From assembly GCA_029204225.1 (NCBI GenBank), contig CM055097.1:3690620-3754619 (forward strand): a DNA stretch of 64,000 nucleotides, read 5' to 3'. Every line of letters starts with the position of its first letter. Position 1 is the first letter of the stretch. The notes under the pieces were generated by a model. The model had not been told where the DNA came from and searched no databases. It saw nothing but the letters and a program-made list of their open reading frames with translations. Positions 31,141-39,692 of the stretch are shown here, piece by piece. The position numbers and the translations under genes are program-made. The stretch is from Diphasiastrum complanatum. Lineage: Eukaryota > Streptophyta > Lycopodiopsida > Lycopodiales > Lycopodiaceae.

Positions 31141-31533
31141 CCAATGAGGTAAACATCTCAAAGGCGAAGCCTCTCCAATATGGCCCAATCTTTATGCCAC
31201 ATATTGTCTTCTTTGATGACAACAATCTGGCCAAAAGGATGCTATTGGATCTTCACTTGTTGGATTCTAAGAAGACTCCAATCATATTTTGTGACAAACA
31301 TTCAGTTCAAAGTTTGGTTGACAACTCAGTTTTTTAAGCAAGGGCCAAGCACAGTGAGATTGCACATCACTTTGTGAGAGATCAATTCTTGGCAAAGGAG
31401 GTGGAGCTTCAACATGTTTCTTCAAGGAAATGTGCGGCTGGTATCTTCACCAAATCATTGGGAAAAAATTTGTTCGTTAAATATAAATCATAACTTGGTT
31501 TATGGTCTAAATCTATGCTAAAACTAGTTGGAG
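31140..31533 (+). pseudogene. Copia 3' end: RNase H tail
   Basis: Across two frames the sequence reads RMLLDLHLLDSKKTPIIFCD, AKHSEIAHHFVRDQFLAKEV and GIFTKSLGKN, the classic C-terminus of copia RNase H, then a short run before a probable LTR at 31534 (TGTGAAAATTGTC). The upstream RT is absent, so this is a 5'-truncated remnant directly before the Ulp1-like gene. Confidence 0.75.
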
Positions 31534-31998
31534 TGTGAAAATTGTCACACATCACTTGTAATCAGAGACAAACATTGTAGATGCTTTTGTGCATTGATTC
31601 TTTCTTCTAGATGTATTATCAATAATAAGTTTATCACCTTTACGAGGAACGTCCCAGGCATTTCCCAAAATTTGCGAAGTGAGAGAAAGCCACTTCATGT
31701 AAAATGCGAAGTGAGAGATTTCAGCGTCCTCATCCGCGTCAACATTCCCTGATTCATTGACCATATATACTATGTATAGTTGTCACAAAAGCCAAATACT
31801 TCCAAGTACAACGACTTACCTAATTATGTGACAAATATTTACTGTAATTTATACATGGATGAATTCTATAAATGGATCATCCAGACACATTCTACATGAT
31901 GCTCCGTCCATGAGACAAATGATTTTGAGCCTCCCAGTTATGTCGTCATTCTGGTTGTAACTGGTATTTTGTTGTACTTCAGTGTAATATAGCAGCAG

Positions 31999-32573
31999 TC
32001 GGCATTGGAGCCTGAACATGCTTTCTATAAAGATAAATAAGGAGGGAGTATCAAATTTTCTATGTGTAAAAGTAAACTCGGCTGCTAATACACATAGAGA
32101 ATTTGATTCTCTAGTTCATGATGTCGTTCGGGAAATTCCGACAATGGCAACCTCAATTGGGGAGATAACCATTAAATCTCTCAGGGTATATTCAATTTAT
32201 CTCTGATATGCATGTATTTTTTTTTTAGTTTAAATCTATCATCATAGCATAAATAATTTTTTTGTTATAATATTACTAACTTTCGTTCAATATATGCAGT
32301 GTGTACAGCAAACAGACGCTTTCAGTTGTGCATGGTTCGTCCTGTACAATACAAAGCTCTTTTTTGAGTGGTATAATCTACAAGTGAATGTAGATATTGA
32401 AAAGGTAATATTATGTTCATTTGTAATTCCTTTCATTCTGATTCATATTTCTTTACTATCATTGTTTGTAATTTGCTGATTCACGTATTTTGTGATGACA
32501 GTTCACTCTTGAGCCGTATACTCCTGATGATGTATATAGATTTTGGCAAGAACCTATGTACAAAATGGTGTAA
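31999..32573 (+). CDS. Ulp1/C48-family cysteine protease, catalytic C-terminal exons
   Basis: Three exons join in phase 0: 31999-32185, 32300-32404, 32502-32573, all with GT donors and AG acceptors. The product shows the Ulp1 catalytic set: His in RHWSL, Asp in FDSL, oxyanion Gln and nucleophile Cys in QQTDAFSCAWFVL. The usual Gly after Cys is Ala. It ends DVYRFWQEPMYKMV. Such enzymes cleave SUMO or related modifiers. N-terminal exons are not visible; the copia remnant at 31140-31533 may have truncated the gene. Plant transposons sometimes carry Ulp1 domains, so host status is not proven. An acidic open frame (to 32869) overlaps its end in another phase. Confidence 0.65.
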
Positions 32574-33048
32574 GCGTTGCACATGAAATCAAGGGCCCTC
32601 AAAAGGAAGCTGCTCCTACCTTAATAGCCTTTCAGGTTGCTCAGGATACAGGTATTATTATATATGATAAAAAAGAAATAGAAGTCCTTCCCAATACAGA
32701 GGAAGACGATATTATAACAGAGAGGCCTCTTGTCTTAAAAGGCATAGAAGTCCTTCTCGAAATAGAAGAAGGCAAGATTATAGAAGAGGGAACTATTCCC
32801 TTATCAATTCCCAATACTGATACTGAAAATATAGAAAAATTTACTGAATGGCGATCCATTTGTAAATAAAGATACATAAAAAAAAAAGATACAATTATTT
32901 TACATGTAAACAACCCGTTTATGGGGTTTTTATTGATATCAATATAGATTCTTACAATCAGGTTGTGTCCATAGTGTAATATTGGAATGCAATTTTTTAT
33001 ATTGATAAAAAGACATGATGATTGGCATGTATTTACTGATAGTGAATC
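32574..33048. other. Spacer between two convergent gene ends
   Basis: About 475 bp. Its first 300 bp are open in one plus-strand frame (to 32869) encoding an acidic, partly repetitive peptide (EIEVLPNTEEDD / GIEVLLEIEEGK). It may be an alternative or frameshifted C-terminus of the protease, or chance. The rest is A/T-rich and would hold both 3' UTRs. Confidence 0.4.
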
Positions 33049-33683
33049 TCAGTGTTCTTCCAAAATTTGGATTGTTTCGCCAATATCTCTGCATTTGATC
33101 TCGAGCTCATGTCTTTTACGCACCTGCATAAAACTAATACAAAGTGAGTTACAATTAGTACAGAGATTGTATTAGAAAGTTTTGATTGAAACTATCCATA
33201 AAGAATCGAGTGTTTACAGTTACTTACGAGTTTACCGTTGAAAATGAATCTAAAGTCTGAAAGTACATCATCTTGAAGGAGCAATAGTTCCCGCTTGATG
33301 TAATTTAGACTCCAATCTTCTTCCACCTCAACACATGTCAAAATGGCATCATTGTATATGATTTCAATATTTTTCCATTTTGAATGTCCACTGGCTTCCA
33401 AGTCTTGATCGAGTGGCCCCCATTTACCTTTATATTTTTTCCATCTTTGATAATGGAAGCATAAGCTCAACATTTGTTTTTCAATTTGATAACGGAAGCA
33501 CATAGAAGACATTTTAATTCTGCATTCTATTTCTCCGTCTGTTCTTTTGTCCCAGCCTTCATCCATAAGTTCAGATAATAAACTATCTGATAAAATTTTG
33601 CATACAAACATCGTTGGGATTTTGTGTACATTGACACTTGAAAAGAAATCTACAAATATATTCAAGGAAATAAACCAACTCAA
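33049..33683 (-). CDS. Protein with a ubiquitin-like C-terminal region (2 visible exons)
   Basis: Minus-strand exon 33683-33228 ends at a consensus donor (GTAAGT). A 104-bp intron ends in TTATGCAG, and the last exon 33123-33049 continues in phase to a TGA. The C-terminal ~75 residues (AILTCVEVEEDWSLNYIKRE, FRFIFNGKLV, then EIKCRDIGETIQILEEH) look like a beta-grasp ubiquitin-like fold, with the 'FxFxFxGK' strand and a final hydrophobic strand. It lacks a terminal Gly-Gly, so conjugation is unlikely. The first ~30 residues may be intronic. Family not firmly identified. Confidence 0.55.
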
Positions 33684-33743
33684 TCTGGCTTTTTTTTATC
33701 TTGTGCTTATCTTTAATGATTTTTTTACATCATTATATATCTT

Positions 33744-34215
33744 GCACACCTAGTTCATTTCAAAGAGTCATGCAATTTGTCTTTAAAGACTACTTGCAGA
33801 AATTCCTTGAAATATAATTGGATGATCTTGGAGTCCATAGTGCGAATATAGACCATTTGGATCGTTTGCAAAAAGTATTTGAACGTTGTCGCAAATACCA
33901 AATTTTCTTAAATCCAGAAAAGTGTCAAATCTGGGTCACTCATGGAGTTCTCCTTGGACATGTGATATCAAGACATGGCATTGCTACGGATTATTCCAAA
34001 ATCAAAGTCATCCTCAAGATACTACTGCCAGGAACAATTCGAGGAGTTTGTGTTTTTATGGGTCGTGCAAAATACTATCAGATATTTATTCTATTCTTTG
34101 CAAATTTAGCAAGACCTATATACAAGTTGACTATTGTACCAATTTAGACAGTAGAGGCATTGGAAGCATTTGCAAAATTAAAGAAAGCCTTAGCTTCTGC
34201 ACCGATACTACGAGC
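33744..34215 (+). pseudogene. Gypsy RT fragment related to the nested element
   Basis: About 470 bp closely matching 7717-8186: FNPE-type FLNPEKCQIWVTHGVLLGHV, then FMGRAKYYQIFILFFANLARP. In the YLDD active site the Tyr codon is TAA (33814-33816), while LDD remains. Both ends are abrupt with no LTR. It is a scrap of the same family, useful for dating and for reconstructing the deletion in the larger copy. Confidence 0.85.
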
Positions 34216-34487
34216 TCCAATTTGGACAATTGAGCTGTCCAAGAATCAAAAGACTGGTTGGTTTCTTGATTCTTGGACTGCTAAAATGCTGTAGATTAGA
34301 TTCTTGTTTCAGTTTTGTGAATTTATGCAAGTGTAGAATGTTAGGATTTGATTGTAACAGTTTTAGATGACGAACCCCTCTCGAATGATGTTTTTGAGAG
34401 TCAAACTCATAAGTGTTCACATGGAGGAGAATGAGGGTGTAGGGTCTTTATTTTACACGAATGAAGGAGTAACGAGACCAATTGACA
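34216..34487. other. Unassigned sequence between gypsy fragment and copia C
   Basis: About 270 bp, no gene or repeat recognised. Confidence 0.3.
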
Positions 34488-35030
34488 ACTATTGGAGAGC
34501 CAACAAGAGATGTTGAGCTAGTTCACATAGCTATGAATGGCCTATCTGAAATTTTTTAAATGTTTGCAAGTGGCATTGCTTTGAGGGAGAGGCTACCAAC
34601 ATTTGAAAATCTTCATGACCTCATCCTACAGGAGGAACAAAGGTGTGAAGTGGTAAAAACTCGACTTCCCACATCGAAAGATCAAGCAATGCTAGCCAAA
34701 GAGAAGCATAAATACAAGAAGCAACCCAAGAAGTCGAATGTGGAGGATGACAATCAAGGATCCACATCAGGCAAGAAGAAGAAGGACAACTATTTCTATT
34801 GCCAAAAGCCTGGACATTGGGCAAGAGATTGTCACAAGAAGAAGGTGGATATCAAGAGGGGCAAAGTGAAGCAGTTGACCAATTTTGCCGAGGAAGAGAA
34901 TGATAGTGATAACGAAGATCAAGGCACGACATTTGTGATAGCATTAGCATCACAACATTCCATTGATCACATCCTTTGGTACATGGACTCAAGAGCAACG
35001 AGACACATGACTTGCAACAAATCATGATTT
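34488..35030 (+). pseudogene. Copia C: gag end, zinc knuckle and mutated protease
   Basis: Starts in gag (GEPTRDVELVHIAMNGLSE), then RERLPTFENLHDLILQEEQR and a knuckle of form CX2CX4HX4C in YFYCQKPGHWARDCHKKK. The protease active site reads WYMDSRATRHMT: the usual DSG is DSR, which should abolish activity. The 5' LTR and gag start are missing. Confidence 0.85.
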
Positions 35031-35594
35031 AAAAACCTGGAGTTTACTGACGATGGAGATAGAGTTGCTTAGGCGAATGATGACGAGTGCCAAATTCATG
35101 GAGTTAGTGCAGTGCCTATTCAATTTCCTGATGGACATGTGAAGGTAATTGAAAATGTATTGTATGTTCCTAGTCTTCAGAAGAGTCTTTTATCTGTTGG
35201 TACAATGACAGATAATAAGTTGAAGGTGGAGTTCAACAACAAGAAATGCCAGATCAAGGATGTGAAATGAGGTTTCAAGGTGATTGCTGATGGCTTTAGG
35301 AATAAAACTTGTGGTTTCTACAAGCTAATTGTTGTTGTTACAAAGTGCAATGTGTTAGCATCTACATCTACATCATCACCTCAATGTAAGTTACCCAAAT
35401 GGTATACTAAACTCATGAGTGACAAGGAAGGAAAAATTGCCGAGTCTAGTAAGGAGGGAGAGTTGCGGCATTCCACAAGAGAGAGGAAGGAACCCGACAA
35501 GTTTCAGGTAAATCTTGCACTTATGAGTGATATTATTTCATCTACTAAACCCTCTTGCTTTGAGGAGGCCAAAAATCAGGAGATATGGCAAAAA
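35031..35594 (+). pseudogene. Copia C: protease end, then integrase deletion junction
   Basis: The protease C-terminus continues with stops (VLYVPSLQKSLLSVGTMTDN near 35157-35220). After ~35340 the sequence jumps to the hydrophilic region just before RT (LRHSTRERKEPDKFQ). The whole integrase, about 1.3 kb, is missing. Confidence 0.7.
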
Positions 35595-36521
35595 TCAATG
35601 TAGGAGGAGATTGATTCCATCAAACACCATAACACTTGGGAGATAGTGGATCTTCCAAAGGGCAAAAGACCCATTGGCAACAAATGGGTATACAGGACAA
35701 AATACAATGCCGATGGAACTATTGCAAAATAAAAAGCAAGGCTTGTAGTGAAGGGTTATGTGCAAAGCAAGGGCATTGACTACGAAGAGAGCTTCGCTCA
35801 TGTGGCCAAGCGGAATACACTTCGCATGGTGATTGCTTTGGCAACATTATTTGGATGGAATCTACACCAGATGGATGTAAAGTTAGTGTTCCTGAATGGT
35901 AAGCTTGAAGAAAAAGTGTACATGGAGCAACCTAGTGGCTTTGTGGTACATGGCATGGACGACAAAGTACGCAAGCTGAAGAAAGCCTTATATGGATTGA
36001 AGCAAGCACCATGTGCTTGGTATAGCCACTTTGATGAGCATCTCCTATCTAGAAGTTTGACACACACTTCTTCAGATTTCAATCTTTACTACTTTGCTCA
36101 CTTTAGTATCACACTGATTGTGCTGTATGTAGGCGACCTCATAATCACAAAAAATGATGATAATTTGATTGGTGCAATTAAGAAGGACTTATCTTCTAGT
36201 TTTGATATGACTGAACTTGGCTTGATGTACTACTGTTTGGGAGTGGAAGTATGGCAAGGTTGCAGTAGCATTGCACTAACACAAACAAAGTACGTGAATG
36301 AGATTTTGAAGCGGTTCAAAATGTGCGATAGCAAGCCAGTAGCCACACCTGTGGAGGTTGGTAAGAAACTATCTAACCCAGATGAGAATGCACTAGTTGA
36401 TGCCACTTTATTTCATCAATTAGTTAGTTCGCTGATTTATCTCACAACTACTCGTCTTGACATAAGTTATGCTGTAAGTGTTGTAAGTCAATTCATGGCT
36501 ACTCCTAGAGAGATTCACTAG
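35595..36521 (+). pseudogene. Copia C: reverse transcriptase with YVGD active site
   Basis: Copia RT is near complete: EIDSIKHHNTWEIVDLPKGK, KWVYRTKYNADGTI, YEESFAHVAKRNTLRMVIAL, LHQMDVKLVFLNGKLEEKVYM (first catalytic Asp present) and KLKKALYGLKQAPCAWY. The second catalytic motif is YVGD instead of YVDD (~36126), so the enzyme is dead. Stops at 35600 and 35730 also break it. RT copies the RNA genome into cDNA. Confidence 0.88.
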
Positions 36522-37090
36522 AAAGCAATGAAGAGAATTCTTCATTATGTGAAGGGCACACATATATTTATCTATCCATGCATTGTTGTATGAGAGGCAT
36601 CATACTTTACCAGTTTTACAGGGCTTTGTTAATTCAGATTGGGCAAGCTGTTTTGATGACAGGATATTTTCCACAGGTTATGTATTTCATGTTGGAAATG
36701 GTGTATTTTCTTGGTCAAGTAAGAAACAAGACACAATTGCTCTTTCTACTACAGAAGTAGAATACAAAGAACTATGTTCATCTACGTAGGAAGCGGTTTG
36801 GCTAAGAAGAATGTTAGAAGATATTGGAATTCTGCAGAATAAGCCTACTTTGATCAGATGTGACAGCCAGAGCGCTATACAACTAGCTAAAAATCCTGTA
36901 TTTCATGCACGCACGAAGCATATAGAAATTAAGTATCATTTCATTAGAGAGAAGTTGTTATCTAATGAAATAGACACAGTGCATTGTAAGACATAGAATC
37001 AGTTAGCTGATATACTCACTAAAGCTTTAAGTACTGATAAGTTTGAGTTTTTTAGAGAAAAGCTCTTTGTAAGAAAGATAAACTAGGGCT
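36522..37090 (+). pseudogene. Copia C: RNase H and pol end
   Basis: Frames give GFVNSDWASCFDDRIFSTGYVF, SSKKQDTIALSTTEVEYKEL and AVWLRRMLEDIG. CDSQSAIQLAKNPVFHARTKHIEIKYHFIREK follows, the typical end of copia pol, then ADILTKAL near 37010. Stop codons at 36520 and 36787 interrupt it. Confidence 0.85.
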
Positions 37091-37100
37091 TAAGGAAGAG

Positions 37101-37435
37101 TGTTAGAATAAGTAAGCCCGAGTTTCTCTTACAGTGCATGACTTTCCGTGTTTAGTAGTGATTTCGAGCTTTTTATTGCTTTTGTAATAGTGTGCATGAG
37201 TGCCAGCTTAACGGCACACGTAGTGTAAGTTGGGACACGCGTCCCGTAACGAGGACCAAGCTGCCATGCAGCAGTACCCCTCAAAAAATAGACTGTGTAT
37301 ATGTACCCTTAAGTCTCTTTTGTTAATGTAGTTCAGAAGTGTTCTCTTGGGTTGGTGTGTGATCTTACTGCTTATCTGATTGATGTTAGGTTGCTTGCAA
37401 ATTAGCTAACTATACTGCCAGTAAGATCCTTGACA
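37101..37435 (+). repeat. 3' LTR of copia C
   Basis: A purine-rich tract (AGGGCTTAAGGAAGAG, 37085-37100) precedes TGTTAGAATAAG. The LTR plausibly ends TTGACA at 37435, about 335 bp. No 5' copy is present in the window, so the end is an estimate. Confidence 0.65.
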
Positions 37436-38515
37436 CTTCCTCCATGCTTGATGATGGCCTTTGATTTGAAAGCTCCACATGCATGATGGCTACACCATAA
37501 ATAGAGAAATCCGGGGCTTCCAAGCCTCATAAGGATCATAGAGATCAAGATCATAAGATGTGAAAAAATGATGATCATCAAGATTATGCTTTCTAACTTG
37601 ACTAGTCCACATATAATGAACTATATTCGAATGGATCTAATATTGATATCAGATACTATCTTGATCTCTTTTAGGCTAATTACTCTCTCAAGGATGTAAG
37701 TGTCCACTTTGGATGCTTCACTTAATCTCAAGAGGAGTTCACAATTTGCCTCAAAACATGTGAAAACATGATTTTCAAAAACATGAGTAACAAGCTCAAT
37801 CATGTTCTTACAAGAACCAAGAGCATACTTTTGATAGTACAATATCTTGCTTTCAAAATATACTGAAAACATATCTAAGTCAATAATGACAAGAAACTGT
37901 CCATACTATAAGCATCATACAAAACTAGTATAGCCTTTCTTGAACTTTGAGATCCACAAAATTCAATGAAGCAAGATAGCATATCAAGCAAAGGAAGAGA
38001 AGCATATATGAATGTGTTGTAGTAGATACGACATGAAAGATGCCCCTCTTTGCCATGTAAGGTGAGCCATAGAGACTTGGCCATGCATCTTGAAGATCTT
38101 CTTGAAATCATATGAAGAAGAGACTCCTCCTCACACCTTGGCCCCATCACAACTTGAATACCTTCAAAAGAGATAACTTGTGATGCTTCTTGAGAAGCGG
38201 TGGATCTCGGCCACTTCCAAGGTTGAATCTTCATGCAATATGACATCTCTATTCACAACCACTTTTGAAATAGAGAGTGTAAAGATACTAAAGGCCTCCT
38301 TGATGGATGAGTATCCAATCATGATCCATGAGCTTGGATCATCCTTCCTCCTTGTTTCCAAGGGAATATGTGCAAAACAAGCACTACAAAGTTCACTAAG
38401 GTGATCAATCTTAGGCTTCATCTTGAATAAAACTTCATGTGGTGCTATTCCTTCAAGATCACCAATACTCCTCAAAGCTTTAATCTTCAATGAAATTGCT
38501 TCTCAACATATGGTT
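37436..38515 (-). pseudogene. Minus-strand copia scrap: integrase C-terminal linker
   Basis: 38490-38164 on the minus strand encodes APHEVLFKMKPKIDHL, FAHIPLETRRKDDP, MIGYSSIKEAF and NRDVILHEDS, closely matching the region after the integrase core in the copia at 46.2-46.5 kb. 38246-37875 is a looser continuation. No other domain is present. Confidence 0.7.
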
Positions 38516-38981
38516 TGAATAATAGGGAATAATCGTACACCATAATACTTGAAGAGAGAAGATATGTGCATCTTGTGTGATCATCCTCCTTCGAAAGATT
38601 GGACATATAAGAAACATCAAGAGAGTTTGCACAATAAATGAACGAGAAACGAACTCGAACAGAAAAGGTTAGTGCGCAGCGGAACGAGCTATACGACTCT
38701 CTCCGTAAGCATGACTACGCTTATCAGAACGAACAAAACGGTAGTGATGAGAATCACAGTCGTTCTTGATTACGTAGCCAAACTTAGTAAATGAATGAAG
38801 CTCCATAAGAATGGTTTGTCGCAAATAATAAGACAAACTATTCGTCGTGAATGATTCGCAAAGAGCTAGACGGTGCTCGACTGATAATTAGTCGTGAATG
38901 ATTCGCGAAAGACAAGACTAAATGTTAGCCATCTATTACCAAAAAGAACAACTAGAAAGATCAGACAGAATGAATGATAAC
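38516..38981. other. Unassigned sequence left of the LARD-like element
   Basis: About 470 bp, no gene recognised. It has small repeats of 'gtcgtgaatgattcgc' (near 38842 and 38892). Confidence 0.35.
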
Positions 38982-39677
38982 TGACTCTGATTACCTTCTA
39001 GATTTCAGTGTCCGGTAAAAGTGCCAGTTGCAAGGCCGCTTCAAACTTTTTGATCTGGCACATAGCTGAGGGTCGTATCCCGGGACGCCAGCAGTATGCC
39101 ATTGGGACCATTCGGTCCATTGCGCCAGCGGTATGCTATTGGGACCATTTGGTTTAGGAACTGGTTGTCCCAATATCTGTCGCGGCTTGTGGTTTTGAGT
39201 GTCCCTTGCATGAACATGAATGAGTTAAGCTCTTGGGGAACGGGGTCTAACCTGTCTAATGACTTGGAATGGTGCTTGGATGGCTTGCTTGGGTGGAAGT
39301 TACCTGTTTATGGCTGTCCAGTCTGGCACGGTGCCAGGTTGGCTTCCAGCGCTCATGACGAAGCTTTCAGTTAAGTCTGATGTAAGTCAAACGACTTGCT
39401 TGGAATGGATGTTACTCGTTTGTATTGAAGCTTCGAGTTAGTTGAGTTTGATGTATGTCGGGCGACTTGCTTGGAGGGAAGTCACCCACATTGGGACCCC
39501 AAATCTAGCATGGCGCCAGGTTGGATCTCAATATTGGCTTTGGAACTTCAAGTTGGTTAAGTCTAATTGTTGTTGGCGAGTTGCCTACTTGTATGTCAAG
39601 TGGATTTGGACGGCAAGAGTTGAAGGCTGAGAAGCTAAGTCGTGGTTCCGGGCTCCCTTTGGGATGCCTACGCTACA
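38982..39677 (+). repeat. 5' LTR of the LARD-like element
   Basis: Starts TGACTCTGATTACC and ends GCTACA before the PBS. It contains an internal duplication (CCAGC(A/G)GTATGC and GGGACCATT(C/T)GG, near 39087 and 39123) and three degenerate CTTGCTTGG...GGA...TTAC units (39284, 39391, 39459). The start is estimated from where similarity to the right copy begins. Confidence 0.75.
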
Positions 39678-39679
39678 TG

Positions 39680-39692
39680 TGGTATCAGAGCC
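39680..39692 (+). other. Primer binding site of the LARD-like element
   Basis: TGGTATCAGAGCC, two bases after the LTR end, matches the plant copia-type site complementary to initiator tRNA-Met. Confidence 0.8.
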
